Part shown: positions 35,682 through 50,000 of the stretch, piece by piece | How positions within the stretch are numbered: the first letter of the stretch is position 1 | How the letters are laid out: each line of letters begins with the position of its first letter | Source of the DNA: Paramarasmius palmivorus | Taxonomy: Eukaryota > Basidiomycota > Agaricomycetes > Agaricales > Marasmiaceae | Direction: 5' to 3' | Length of the DNA stretch: 64,000 nt | NCBI GenBank assembly: GCA_037176845.1 | Contig: JAYKXP010000006.1 | Coordinates: forward strand, 620,001-684,000 | Notes under the pieces: model-generated | Databases searched by the model: none | Told to the model about the DNA's origin: nothing | The model's input: the letters and a program-made list of their open reading frames with translations, nothing else | Position numbers and translations under genes: made by a program

Positions 35682-36480
35682 GGAACATCTGGTGAGTGGA
35701 CTTGTTGGTTTTCTAACAATATCCTGCAGGCTAACACGCTGCTCAGAATTAAGTCACGCATGATCCCTGTATTCAAAAGTTCACAACTTGAATGAAAAGA
35801 ACAGTGTTAGCATCACGAATCTGAATCCCAGCTTTTGGGACGACGGTAACATCTCAGTTGAACGCGCACATAAGGAAAGGATCACCAGCGGATGCGTGTA
35901 GGTGATCAAATGAATTCGGGAGTTCGGACCCTTTGCTTGAAGGTACTACTAGTACATAATACCGCCGGCGTAGTTGATCCCTAACAAAGGGCGAGCGAGG
36001 TAAGGATACTCTATCGTTACACTGAGTTCTATAAGCCCCTCAATTCACATCAGCTCCTACAGGCTACAGCTATCAGTTGCAGTGACAAGACATATAACAA
36101 GTTCTACGTAAGTATCAGACATGATTCTCCATCGTTGATTGCAATCTATGATCTCTTCAACTGTTGTGCCCCATGGATCTTCTCGCGTTGTCCCGGAACA
36201 TGATTGATTCTCAGGGCAACAAGTGGTATCAGAGTATTTTTATCGCAATGGAGCCCAATACACATGCAAAGCAACGTCAGCGCCATACAGATACATTGCA
36301 CACCAATACTTATTGATATGCGAAACTAAATAGTGATGTTTCTAAGCGCCAGCTAGTCAAGGAAGGTAACGACACGCTTCCCTAGGTACATAAGGAACCA
36401 CGCCAAGGGTCTGAGGATACTGGAGTTCCTCACAAAACACCGCGTCACTTTTGTCCGGCACCGACTCAGGGTCGAATCCG
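35682..36480. other. Intergenic region with LTR-like remnant
   Basis: No gene is supported here. It contains the candidate LTR/primer-binding-site remnant listed separately, plus about 245 bp of leader before the DUF6533 gene. Confidence 0.4.
35805..36234 (+). mobile_element. Candidate LTR-retrotransposon remnant (LTR + PBS)
   Basis: A 417-bp segment begins TGTTAG (35805) and ends GGCAACA (36221), giving 4-bp TGTT/AACA termini with TG...CA ends. Two bases later comes TGGTATCAGAG (36224-36234), matching 11 bases of the initiator-Met-tRNA primer-binding site used by many Copia-type elements. An internal TATAA lies at about 36031. There is no gag/pol frame downstream and no second LTR in the window, so at most it is a truncated copy. 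Chance cannot be ruled out. Confidence 0.35.
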
Positions 36481-38262
36481 ATGGGGCAATTTTCTAACTT
36501 CCATCATCTGGTCAACATCGTCGTCCCATCCATACACAAGGCCAGACAGACGTAAGTAGATACTCCTTCAATATTTCGCGTCTTGACCTTACTGACGCTC
36601 TTTTCAGGCAAGTAAACCAATTTGCGAATGTTTCGAGAATCAGTGCGCCATTCATCCTCAATCTTGGCATTTTTGCGGTTTCCTAAATCTGCCGCCAGCG
36701 CTCCTTCTTTATGACATCCTCCTCAACCTCGACCGCGAGAAACGACTTGTTTGGGAAGCAAAATTCGGATTTTCTTCTCTTCTCTACTACGTCTTGCGAT
36801 ACCCTGTGATTGCTTTCCAGTTTTTCACAATATTCCTCTCTCCAACTTTGCCTCAGGTCCGTGAATTGTCTTATCGCAAGTCTCAGTCTGAAAGCTAACA
36901 CATCTGTAGTATGTTCTCTCCGGTTGCGATCTCGATTTTCCTGGCTGATTTTTGAAGCTGCGATGCCCTATACAAGTTCACTTTTACGATATCCATTACA
37001 TTGACACGAATAGCGATATGCGGTAAGTTCATATCATGTTTGCCACTCACTTTTAGGCTGACAGTGTATCTAGCATCGTTCATTCTTCGTGTCTACGCCG
37101 TTCTCCCTAAAGGAATAGGCTGCTACATCGCTTGTGCATTCCTATCAGCGGTTGGAATGCTAAGTGTCGCTTTGGACATCGTAAGCGTTCCGCGAAAGAC
37201 AAAGTATCGTGAACGGCTCTCAGCTGACTGGCATATTTCGCAGGTACAAACGACTGAGCAGTCCTGTACACAGTCCTCCAGTCCAATGTGAGTGAATATC
37301 TGTCAGACCTGCAACGACAGCTGCTCACGAAACCGTTCGATAGATGTGGGTTTAGCACACGTCGGCGCCCGTTGCCCTGTTTCAAACCAATTCTTTTTTT
37401 AGGGCTGGTCCTCACATTTATTTGTCTGATATGCTTTGATGTGATCTCCACTGCTCTCATGTCGTGGGGAATATTTTGTCTCCTGAGAGACGACAATGAG
37501 GGCCTACGCGGAATGAGCGTCCGCAAGATAAGGACGAAGTGGAAATTACCTACTATCATTTTCAGGTCCGGTATTCTGTATTATTTGTGAGTTCTTTTAT
37601 GTCTTTTTAGCGGACAGACCCAGCATTTTTGTCCGCCATTGAGCCTCTAGCTCACTGAACCTTCAGGGTTATCACTGCATTACAGCTCGGCGCTGTTATA
37701 CTATACTGGGTGAGTTGTTGCATGTTTGAGAAACCTGTTCGCTGACGATGAACCGCTTCGCAGTTACCCCAGGTGAGATCCGTATAGCTAGTACTTCCCT
37801 TAGCCAACCTTCTCACACATCAATGGACACAGGGCGTATACAGCCTCGTCTTGAATAACTACTTGACCCCGTAAGTGATACACTTACGCTGCTCCGGGAT
37901 GGCAATATTGACCGCATCATTCGCCCAGTCTCTCGACAATACTCGTTTCCCGTTTCCTACTGGATTTGAGGGAGCTGGTCAATAGGGAACAGAGTTACCC
38001 ATCTAGAATGTCCAGCGTAGAACATGATATGCGTTTCGCCCCACCAGCGAGCGAAGTCCATAGCAAGACGCTGACGGCCGGGTGGATCGAAGAGTTTGAA
38101 TTCGAGGCGCGTCATTTCACAAAGACGGAGCGTTCTTTTCAGGACCCAGATATACATCTAAACTCGATGGCCCTTCCGTTGGAAGACTTAATTGACAGGG
38201 GAAGGAGAGTGGAGGAGAGGTTAGCCTCTGAGGCAAGCACTTCTTCAGTTCATGCACATTGA
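36481..38262 (+). CDS. DUF6533 multi-span membrane protein
   Basis: Member of a large Agaricomycete family of predicted seven-span membrane proteins with unknown function. Exon 1 (36481-36551), exon 2 (36608-36642, only 35 nt) and exon 3 (36699-36856) agree in phase and give QVNQFANVSRITLLLYDILL-NLDREKRLVWEAKFGF, the DUF6533 signature. Further exons supply spans such as LTVYLASFILRVYAVLPKG followed by GCYIACAFLSAVGMLSVAL, and PCFKPILFLGLVLTFICLIC. The last exon gives a cytosolic tail (SVEHDMRFAPPASEVHS... ending SSVHAH). Borders between 36857 and 37940 are approximate. No enzyme motif is visible; a receptor or scaffold role would be guesswork. Confidence 0.75.
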
Positions 38263-38362
38263 GTTTCGAGAGTACCATCATGTATCAGTATATTGTACAA
38301 CATTCTTTTACACATCGACGATATAGATATTATCTTACGTTCGTGATTCAAATTGTCCTGAC

Positions 38363-39324
38363 TTACATCGAAGGTATTTTACCAGGCCAGAAGGCATCAC
38401 CGTCTTTGTTCTTCTCGTACCATGGAATATCATGAGCAAGGATGATTCGCGTCCTAGGAAGGCCCATGAAGGCGCGCATACGTGCTAGATTTTCTTCCGA
38501 TGACTTCCTATCAAGGTGCGCACATCCCCCAGCGAACGCATGGCTGCACATCGACATCTTTGATTCTCCAGTGACGAGTCGCCAATTGTGCGCACTGTCT
38601 CCCCCCAACAAGATCCAACCGCCGTCAGCCGAGGTACGTGCAACGACATTAATGTGACCAGGAAGGTGACCAGCCTGCAGGATATTGAATCGAGCTGAGC
38701 ACTGCTGGGGTGAAGGAAACGAGTATAAGACCCATCACTTACCGCATCCGTAATATAAAGACTCCCATCACCAAAAAAGTCCAGCGCCCGAGGGAATGGT
38801 CCTAGAGGTTTCCAGTCTGGACCATAGGTATCGAGAAAGTTGGTCCGATCGGTTGGAAGAAGGTCGCTCGCAAAGTACGATGTGGAGTCAGCTGGGTACC
38901 CTGGGCTCAAGAGATCCTTTCCTGATGCTCCAACCAGAAATGTGGCCTTCGTAAACGGCCTAGTATCTCCAACGTGATCAAAATGAAGGTGCGAGAGGCA
39001 CACGAAATCGCAATCCGAGGGCTTCAAACCACCTTTGATGAGGGATTCGGAAACATCTTGGGGAATCTCAACGCCGAAGAAGTCGTGGCACCATTGGACA
39101 ACCGCTGGAGGATAATTTTCCCAATCCTTCCGAATACCGAGATCGAATACAAAGGTTTTGTTATTCTTGTTGTTACGAAGAAGGAAGGACAGAGAAGGTC
39201 CAATGAGAACCTCTCCTGGTTTGCCGTCTTCAATGAATTCGATAGTTGGGAGCTGGACGAGCCCTGACTCGAGGGCAGAAATGTCGCAGTAGGCTTGGTT
39301 TGGTGCTGGGGCTGGGAGACTCAT
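38363..39324 (-). CDS. Metallo-beta-lactamase-fold hydrolase (AHL-lactonase-like)
   Basis: Two exons (39324-38743, 38674-38363) close to 297 aa. The metal-binding motif HLHFDHVGD (H-x-H-x-D-H) sits mid-protein. A second His lies in AGHLPGHIN after the splice, a metal-bridging Asp in LLGGDSAHNW, and a late His in IILAHDIPWY. The order and the N-terminal strand (SGLVQLPTIEFIEDG) match the N-acyl-homoserine-lactonase-like branch of the superfamily, common in fungi. The real substrate may be another lactone or ester. No signal peptide is visible. The stop lies 100 bp from the convergent DUF6533 gene. Confidence 0.85.
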
Positions 39325-39808
39325 GGGCAGTGGATGGTGTGAGAAGGCTAGCTCCGATACCTTTAAAGCATTCCCAACGTATCATGAGACCACTCCAGTT
39401 CTGCCTTTTGAGAGAATCAGCAGACCGACGGAAGCCAAAGCCTTCGTCATAGCGTCGCAGAATCTCGCAGAATTTAGGTTTGACTCCTGCGATGTCAAAT
39501 TAGAATCACCTGACCCATGTCGAGGTGAACATTGAATATTGAGATCTTTGGGATCTGGTGTTTGACAGGGAGATGTGAGGCACAATTTAGAGCAATAGAA
39601 GGACGAGGCAGGAGGCAAAGAACAAGTTACAACCACTGTCGCGGGATGTCTTTCTACGTCCGGCCGATTCCCGGCACTGGTACGGTCACCGTCTTGTATT
39701 TTCAAGCGTTGCTCAACTATTGAATATTGAATATTGATCGGGTACTTTAGATTTATACGACGATACATAAATTATACACTTCTAAGATCATACACCGCAA
39801 TATACTTT
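39325..39808. other. Intergenic stretch, no gene seen
   Basis: It lies between the lactonase-like start and the DAHP synthase stop (both minus). It contains a short tandem ATTGAATATTGAATATTGA near 39720 and small frames without content. The lactonase-like promoter should be here. Confidence 0.4.
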
Positions 39809-41123
<1,315 letters not shown>

Positions 41124-41552
41124 GTTGGGATCTGTGGTTGTTTGGAAAGGAAAAGCTGATCTAGAGGATGAAGACACTGTTATGGCGGGAAGAAAGAAGG
41201 GGGTTTATATACTCATCCTATACTCAATCAATGGCGTGACTCACTGGTGTAAGGTTGTAAGACCGTACGAGATTTGTGCGCGATGAGAATGGGGCGCTAG
41301 TAAGAATTGAATTGACCGAAATAGTGAGGGGGCAATGCTATGCCGATAATTTTTTTTAGGGATCCGGACGGGAAGGACCTGAAAAAACTGGATCAGTAGT
41401 GGTGGTGGTAAGTATGTAAATGCCACAATATTGAGTCAGTTGGCCCATCTGACTCCGATTACCATTCTATAGAGTCGGATGACGAGGGAAAAGAAATTTT
41501 TTTCGCACGTGCCCTGTCCTCATTTCTCCGACAGTCACATCGTTCAACCACA
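41124..41552. promoter_or_regulatory. Divergent promoter region, DAHP synthase / TIM9
   Basis: 429 bp lies between opposite start codons. The DAHP synthase leader side has a TATATACTC element near 41206. No general-amino-acid-control TGACTCA core is certain, although TGACTC motifs occur at 41238-41243 and 41450-41455. Confidence 0.35.
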
Positions 41553-41983
41553 ATGGATTTCTCAGGTCTCAACAGCGTCGAGCAGGCGCATATGAACAAG
41601 GTTATAGAAAAGAAACAGGTCGGTCGACGTGTCATTATCCTTTTCTCGAATAATAACGTCGTGTTTTTTGCCAGATGCAAGATTTCTTGAGACTTTACGC
41701 CAACATTGTAGAACGTTGCTTCAGCTCTTGCTGTAACGACTTCACTAGTAAAGCTCTATCATCAAAAGAGGTGAATAAAGAACACAGATTGTCGACAGCA
41801 TGCTCAAACCCATTCTAGGAACAATGTATATCAAGCTGCACCGAAAAGTTCTTGAAGCATTCCGAGAGGGTTGGTTCCAGGTTCGCAGAAATCAATGCAG
41901 GTGCGTTTTTGGTTACTAGGAATGACTCCATGAAACTCAATAATAATTCAGAGGCAATGAACGCGGCCCAACAAAACTCGTAA
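41553..41983 (+). CDS. TIM9: Mitochondrial intermembrane-space chaperone Tim9
   Basis: Small Tim that pairs with Tim10 to carry hydrophobic precursors across the intermembrane space to TIM22. Four exons give 91 aa: [20 protein letters not shown]..., [40 protein letters not shown] and a short tail [10 protein letters not shown]. The twin CX3C motifs (CFSSC and CISSC) form the two intramolecular disulfides of the family, and length is typical. The first intron starts right after the CAG at 41618. An extra Cys directly follows the first CX3C. Confidence 0.95.
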
Positions 41984-43574
41984 TGATATGCTCGACTGGA
42001 TTGTTTTACCCTATATCTGCCTCTAATACCAATTGCAACGTTGCTTTCGTGAACTCAACTCAATACCACCTCCTAATCAGGCTCCCGGCTACTCCAATGC
42101 TGCTCGAACGTTTGAAGCGACAAAGTGAAGGCTGTGGCGCATCACGGAGATTCACCTTCTTCAACCTGAAAGTAGTGTTCCCGTCGTGATATACCCGATT
42201 CCTTAGTTCTGTAACACGGCCGTGGAGAGACAAATAATCTTTTCATTGACTCTTGGTTATGCTGAGCATGTATACAAGGGGAAAGTGCTGTGAATCATCA
42301 ATCACTGGTAACCAAAGTATCATTTTTAACTCGTTTTTTCTGCGTCATTTTGACTTTCTGAATACCAGCACTCTTGGCACAAAGTATGCATGAATGCCCT
42401 GGCTGCCTCCACCACGACAGCCAAGTCACACACAACAGCGCTCCACCTCATTTTGGTGAACGAGCGGCTATACATCAACTATACCCTACTATACACTGAA
42501 ACGACGCCATACTTCGTACGATGGGAGCCCTACATAACCTTGTTCTGGTGCACCAATGGCGTGAATCGAAGCGCCAACTCTCCATCCCGACTCAACACCC
42601 AATCGTCCGTGGAACTTCCGCGCCCGTCGTTAATTTCTCTCGAACGCGGAGGTCTGCCAAATGCATACCGCCTCGCCCGAGCCTAGGCCACCATTTGCAG
42701 CGGATGATGCCATTCCATGCGGGATGGTGGACAATCGTCGGTATGTCGACGTCGGAGACTGTTTAGAATCTCGTACGGTTCTCGGTCAGCGTGGCGTTTC
42801 ACGCATCGACTCAACGCTCAAGCGTGTCTTACGATTACCGTCGTTAGCACGAACAGTCGGCGCTTGGGACTGTGATTCCCGTTTGGGTCCTCTTCCGTCC
42901 TTTGCGGTCGCGAGCTTGCTGGGATCAAGTGTATGTATTTCCTTTGGCAGGGGACGTTGTGTTCATACAGGAACATAGCCCCCGGCTAGTCGACGGGTTC
43001 CCGAAAAGTGGCGTTAAAGGATAGTTTTATTCGACCTTGATATTTCTGACACTCAGTTAATTTTGGGGTTGTAGAGCATATTTTTCCTGCCTTTAGGGTT
43101 GTGCACTCGAAACGAATTGGATGTTAACGTACTGCGTGCCACCGCAATTAGATATGTGGGGTATTTCGCCGTCCTCAAAAAACCATGTCGGCGTTGAGCA
43201 CGGTAGTTACCATTCCTTGGATATGGCCAATGGTAGGTGAACGACTGGGCCATTGTTAGGCCGAATGGGTAAAGCCCCTCAGATCTCCTCCCGTATCGTA
43301 TGTCAATACCTCCAGTTCCCGCGCATCTACCCAGTTACCAAACTGATTTTGGACCAACAAGTGTCAACGTGGCCATATACTGTTCCTTGAAACCGGAATT
43401 AAACATAGCGAAGGAAAACAGTCACTAACTTTAGACGGGCAATCAAGCGCCACTTCAAAGGACAAGCATTCAAATATTCAAGTCTTAAAAGGCGACAGGA
43501 AGCATCTATTCACAGTGTACCATCGGAACATTTAGTCAAGCTTTCCTGCGTAGACCCAAAGCCTCTTGTCGGGT
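41984..43574. other. 1.6 kb gene-free stretch
   Basis: The stretch lies between the TIM9 stop and the stop of the minus-strand DUF4470 gene. Three overlapping plus-strand frames (42390-42686, 42521-42766, 42661-42978) lack domains and splice support. No repeat or transposon signature was recognised. Confidence 0.4.
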
Positions 43575-46500
43575 TCAAATATAACTATCCTGCTGCAAAA
43601 TTTGTATTTCCTTCCATGTAGCAGCCGGGACACTGCTCCTCGCTGGGATACATGCAATCAGTGACAAGTTCAGCCTCAGTAGAACAGAGAATGCGCACAA
43701 AATTCTTTCACGTCTTGTCGATATAGCATGAGCTTCCATTTTTCGCGTTGCATCGCTTGTACTCGCAACTTGGACATGCGCCATCTCAACGTCGGCGTTT
43801 CGATCGAGAGACGGTCCACAGCACTGATGACGTAGACCTCTTCTTTTGGAATATTGAGACGGCCCTCGAGAAGTTCTGATAAGGGTGCCTCCGTGTTTGT
43901 GAGGCGCGCCTCGTTCCCGACTTTGAAGAACACCAGGAAAAAGGAAGGATCATATCCACAAGCCATTTGCAAGGTGTGTTCATTAAAGGCCGGCACTGGT
44001 GCCTCATATGAAGCAATTGCGGTGTGGTCCAGGGCAAAATCATTGGGCAACTGAATAGGAAAAGGGAGTGCCTCGTATGCCAATGCTAAAATGGTTTCGA
44101 GCTCGAGACGCCAGGGATGTAAGTTGAGGTGGCGATTCGGTCCTAGCCGAGTACCCCGGGATGGTCGAGCTCCAAGATGTGGCACCACGCGAGAGGTCAA
44201 ATCGTCGTCGATTACACTTTGTAGATATTCGGAGAGCCAGTGAGATGGGTATCCTAGTTTCTGCAATCGAAGGAGGAGCCATATGAAGATGGCTAGAGTG
44301 TGAGGGTAGATTAGGCGACGATTATCGGTAGACGCCGTTCCTGGTGTTATTATGCTGAGGAGAATGCGAGTGAGCCAGACCTTCAGATCCTCACGAGGAG
44401 GCAGCTGTTCGAAAGGTATGGGACGCGCACCCAAGCCGTGCGCATACTCTAATATGCCCGCTGAATTGAGCTTGGACACAACTCGGTCTCCGAAATAGAG
44501 TTCGTAGTCTTTGCGCTGAAGGTGTACATAGCTGTTCAGTAGCAATCAGTTGAAGGCCCAATCGACTTCTCAACTTATCGACGTACTGTTGTATATACAG
44601 GCTACCATCAACGTCAATTACCCAATTCCCGCTGTTCAGCAGATTGTTTGCGGCGATGGAAGAGTACTCGTTTTTTTGCAAGGTCTCCATCGCGATGGTT
44701 GCAATGGGTAATGAACCTCCGGTATAATCTCTATAATACCAAACTTAAACGAGGAAAAGCGGGCAGTAAGTATTCATTTCGAACTCACGGTATATTGCTC
44801 AACCATATCCGAGTAAACTTCCGAGGAAACTCTTTAGGCCTCTCGATGTCATCTCCGACAAGCATCTTCGTCAGCTCTCGATTGTAGTCGCCCAGTAGAA
44901 ATTCAATCTTGATGCTTTCCCTCAAAGTCTCGAGGGTCTGGATTATGGCGTCGAGGTATACCGACACAATCGAATACGACGGGCAATCAGGATCCACTTC
45001 CTTCTGCATCTGAGCATAGAGACCCAAATCGCGGTTCAAGGTGTCAATTTGTGCCACATCCTCAAACATGTCGAAGCCTGCATCCCCTACACCGTCAAAT
45101 GCTGGGGGCTGGTTGGGACGATAATCATTCCGAAACCTAGACTGTTGACGGTGAAAAGTGTACCCAAAAGATTATACACCACTCACAAAGTGAGTTATAT
45201 TCGGCTTCCAGGTTGTTTTAACTTCTCTGTAAGCTCGAGCTTGAAGCTAGAAAGTGAAGGATCGGTATGGTCTGTCTAGTGTTACTCAAGAAGTTGAGCT
45301 TACCTTGTTAATATCGACACGAGCAGCCCCCGGCTTGCGTCGGGCTTCCCATAGCCGTGTAAGATCGCCAGAATAGAGACTCGAACGTAGAGCAGCCGGT
45401 GGTGCGAACGTATAAACGCCTTCAAAGAATGCCTTCTCTGCGGACAATATGGCATTCTTCTTGTCGCTTTCCGGATATTGATCCCGCAGACGTTGCTCAA
45501 TCAGTTGTCCTGCTGAGACATCCTTCAATTCTGTGTCCCAGTAATTGAGCGAGGCGACTATTGGACCAATCGATGATGGATTGACGAATAACCAGTCGGG
45601 AATTTGACATGGTTCAGTCCCGAGCTTCGTTCTCAACGACTGCAAGGTTTCCTTTAACCTGAAAAGAATCAGTCCCAAGATCGAAGTTATACGGGATAGG
45701 CTATAGCTGATATACCGTATGAAACAGTATGGCGGCATTATGATGCCCAACCACAAGTGCAATATAGTCATCCTCAACTCCTCCTTTGACATGTCGTCGG
45801 TGGCGCCCTTTAGTTGAAGTAATAACGAAAAGAGGCACAAGTCCCGTGCAAGTGCATGGGCATTGATATCATTCAGCGTTAGGTGAAATCTCAACAGCTT
45901 GCGTCGGTCTTCTTTCAGATCTCGATATAGCAAGCCCAGGTCAAGGAGGGTCCGTAAAGGATGGCGCGCATCGCCTACACCGCCAAAGAAGAATGAAAAA
46001 TCGGAAAGCTGAGTATCGGGTATACTGTTCAGGTCAAGAAGGTTCCCTGTAGTTCCTTGCGAGTGATACTGCCATTTTTGAACGAGAGACATTGGACGAT
46101 CATGTCCAACCTGCAAAAATATAGTGATATTAACGATAAATTGCAAGAATCATCCGCACCACAAAGAATTCAGGCTCCGGTCGACTAAACAGTTATTTGA
46201 GTAATTATAAACAGCAATTAGTCTTGGTAAGACTTACGAGCAAGTCTTCACCATAGGTATCGACGCCAGTCTCGACAATGCTTCCCTTTCAGAGTCTTTG
46301 ACGCGTCTAAATTCTCCTTCGACGCGTTTCCAGGCCAACCAATTTTGTTTCATATCTCGGTCTGTCGTCCCAGACTCCGCACAAGCACTGAAATCGCGCA
46401 GCACCGCGCGATGAGTTGTAATATCCTGAAGGGAGATGGTGTTGTTTCGAACCCCATAGCAGAAAGCTTTGAGAAGACGTGTTGTCAGTTTTGGCGTCAG

Positions 46501-46869
46501 TTTCTGTTTCGTTGTCTCGTCGGATAAATTGGCATAACATCTGGAGATGGCGTCGATGGTACCAAGATATTTCCCTTGCTCAAAGAGTGCTGCACTGAGA
46601 TTAGAAGGATAAAGGGCGGACGTTGGGTCAGCTTGTTCAGCCTAAGGAAAACATGGGTTGAGGATATCATCAAATAGTCAATCGAATGTATACGCACTTG
46701 GCCGTATAGCTCAGCAGCTCTTGAATTCAAGAATTGGTGAAATTCGAGCGGAAATAAGTTGAAGGGTCAGAAAGCTTTGACATGGGGAAATCGCAGAGGA
46801 CACTTACCTCGAAAATTGACCAGCTCTAAATGCAGTGTTACCAGCTTCCTTCAGGTCTGCCGCAGACAT
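43575..46869 (-). CDS. TPR-DUF4470 protein, copy A
   Basis: Large multi-exon gene, paralogous to copy B at 56440-59884. It begins MSAADLKEAGNTAFRAGQFSR (TPR helix pair; exon 1 46869-46808) and continues AEQADPTSALYPSNLSAALF. The middle holds the DUF4470 domain: FFFGGVGDARHPLRTLLDLG, FHLTLNDINAHALARDLCLF, MTILHLWLGIIMPPYCF. A conserved C-terminal region follows (VDPDCPSYSIVSVYLDAI, FTRIWLSNIPDYTGG, LNLHPWRLELETILALAYEA). The final exon was placed by comparison with copy B: splicing at GAATTT|T gives SSVPAATWKEI, matching TSIPSSQWREV in copy B, and moves the stop from 43676 to 43575. DUF4470 is known from dynein-arm assembly factor DNAAF3 and from fungal MYND proteins; function here is unknown. 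Several inner exon borders are approximate. Confidence 0.75.
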
Positions 46870-47092
46870 AATGGAGGGAACGGAAAGGGCGAAATTCGAA
46901 TGTTGCGAAAAAGCCGCAAACCTGGGAAGTTGGAACAAAGAAAGCAGCACGTGGCAGCGGATAGCAAATTCGTTTAGTCCGGCACCGCCCAGCACGCTAC
47001 CAGACGACACACTACGACTAATAACGAAATGTTGGAGGCTGTTATCAATACATGTCGGAGAAAGATACACAATATACTACATTATTTGGCGC

Positions 47093-50000
47093 TCAAGTTG
47101 TGTCCATCTGCACATCCACTCTACCTGCTTTCTCCTTCCTTCTTTGAATCACAAATGCTTCGATACGTTCTTTGAGTGCAGTATCTGGACGGGATTCATC
47201 AGTACAACGGAACGAAGATTGAATCTAGAAATGGCGTGACTGACCAGGAATAACATCTTCGATTTTCAGCGGCGAACGATTGAATGGGTCCTTGATGTCG
47301 GAAAGGAGATGTGACTTGATTGTAGCCCTGTCCACGATTGCCCGTGACGAAGGCAAAAGAACAGGATCCCGCATAAGCGTGGCCATTAAAGGATCTGAAA
47401 ATCAAGATGAGTAACGGAAAACAGTATAATCAACTAAACGCAGCGTACCCAAGAACTCATCAGGGATTTCACCCAAGTCCTCTTCCTCCTCCATCGTAGA
47501 TTTGGCGACCTCCACTTTTTCAGCAAACTCCCTGAGCTTAGCGAGCTCCGTTTCTGTCTTCAAGCTCGTTCGCTTAGCGATACCTTCCGCTCTCTCGAAT
47601 ATCTCCCGACTGTAACTTCTACCATCCCCGGCCACAGCCCGCACAAATGCTTCCTCGCTTGACAGGTTCAAGAAAATTTGGATGAGATCGCTCAGCAAGA
47701 CCTTTGGCTCAAATCTCAGCTTCTCCGGTTCTCGGACCTTCAGGGTTTGATATTTGGGTCCAGCAAGTGCAACCAGGTTATAATCCAACATGGCAGCCAG
47801 TCTGTCAACGATTTCCGGCATCATGAACGGTGCCTTGGTTTCAGCGGTGAAAAGCTTGAGGAGTTCAACGGTGGAACGACCGAGAGTGGTGTAAGAAGAC
47901 GCATGTCTTTCCAGTGACCGCAGAGTGCCTTCACGTTCGCGGCGGTATTCTTGAGGTTGTGCTAGCCAGGCTTCTTTGTTGTCCATTTCAGTTTGTATGT
48001 CATGGATTTGGGTGAGCTCGGAAAGTGATTCGTCCATGAGATAGGTCACATCATTGATCATGAGATTGACAAAGCGAACAAATTTGTCAACATTCCTGTG
48101 AGGGAAGTTGGTAAGCTGTTCGCGTAAAGCACCCCTTGAGGATACGTACTGGGCCTCCTTATTAAGCATATCTCGATGTGTCGGATTGTTCCATATCGAC
48201 TTAAGGACATACGCAATGTTTCGTCTTCGAGGGGTGTTAGCAAGGCTTGTACCGTGTGCTTGTTCAGCTTACCGGGCGTCTAAAGAGAACTTGTCAGCCA
48301 GGAAAAGTAATTGAAGACGTGTCAGCTTACTGAATTTGTCATAGAATTGCGAACTGGCGCCTGTCTGCTCCACCTCTAAAGGTCATTGAGTATCTCGTCC
48401 ATACCCAGTGGCAGATGACATACCGATGTAGAAGTGCATAAGGGCGGACATCAGGTGCTTCAACGCCAGTGGATGACTATGTAGAAGGCCGCCCAAAATC
48501 CCATTACGCTCGCGACCGTAGCCCCATATGCACATGAATAATATCTGTTGGTTCGCACTTGAGATGAATAAACACGGGGGAGCAAGAGACATACATCGTT
48601 GATTTTCGATTTCAAAAACGGGTTCTTGATGTACCATGTTGAGGTTAGGAACGTAAGAACAAAGACCAACACTTCGTTTTTTCCAGCGAGCTCAAACTTG
48701 TCCGGTGATGTCCTATACTGTTGTAAGACGCGTATCCTCAAAAGGGATACAGGTTACACACTGTGTTGCAAAGTGCAAATAATCGACGATATCTTCCAAG
48801 ATGTATTCCGGCAATACACGGAACGACATTGGAACGTCTTGAGGTAACGGAAGTCTATGAGAGCTCTATAAGACAAAAGTCAAAAATTTACAGTGAGAAT
48901 ACTGACTCTACCGTTGGGTTAGGATGTGTCTTCTTCGGGTCCACTTGCCTGATCAACCACGTCGACAAAAAGTTCGTGAAACCAATGGATCTATAAACCA
49001 GTTCGGGATCATGAAGCTGTGCCTCAAAGGCCATTTGCATTCCTTGAATCTTGTCCTTCTCCCGCTTGACGGTGTTGATGGCCGCCTCTGTTCGTGCCCG
49101 CATAGGTCCCTGAGGTCATGTTTCAAATCCAATAGATCTGAATATAAGTCGGAGGTAACGCACAGTCATCCAAGAACCGTCACCCTGGAGGAAATCTAAA
49201 TGGCGCTGAATGTCGTCGATATGCTTTCCGAGGTCCATATAAGTTTGAATGGTCTTCTGATACCCGTAATGGCTCATAGCGATTGTGAGGTAGAAGATAT
49301 CCGATATGAAGTTCGGTGTCGGGCCTTGGAAGAGACATTAGCCATCAATGCAGCAGAGAAAGGGTTATTCGCTCACCATTGCGATTCTCTTCAGCCCATT
49401 TAGAGGCCTCATCGCTGGTTGCCTTTATCCTCGTCTCATCACTGACATCCAATCGGTTCGAGCGGGCAAAATATAGCGGGTCAATCTTATCAATCTGTCC
49501 AGGTTTTGTCAGTGAACGCTGACGGCCACTAACAAGGATTCGATACCTTGCTAAAGTTCGCGTCCATGAAAGGTTCCGCGAACCGATAAAGTACAGTTTG
49601 GATATTGACCATGAAACCATCACTTGAGACCGTTGCAGGGTCGACCTGTCCACTGGTATCGATATCTAGAAACAGTGCAGTATAGTTCTAGCCTACCTGC
49701 ATGCCAGCTCTTTTGTGATTCAACGATACAATCTTTGCAAAGAACTGCAGGACTGCTTCTCTTGATTGCGGGGAAGCTCTGACTAAGGTATTGAAGATTT
49801 GGAATAGCGAGTTCTGTGAAAAACATGCTCGAGTCAAACATTTACGAGAACAACACAAGCAATGGCTGACCTGAAGACTCTTCAAGGTACCCCTCAGACT
49901 CGCATACGTAGATTCCATATCACCCCGCGTCTGTTTCTCTGGTTCCGCGAAGTACGTCTTTGCAATACCAGGCTATAGCAAATTTTAGCAAATCGTACGC

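Noticed and set aside
36465..36480. GGGTCGAATCC, resembling a tRNA B box
   Set aside because: No matching A box, acceptor stem or cloverleaf could be drawn upstream.
42390..42978. Three overlapping plus-strand frames
   Set aside because: They compete in three phases, share no homology with a known family and have no splice signals linking them.
43676..43780. Read-through C-terminus of DUF4470 copy A ending CAHSLFY
   Set aside because: Splicing at a GTGCGC donor gives a tail that matches copy B residue by residue, so the read-through end is probably intronic.
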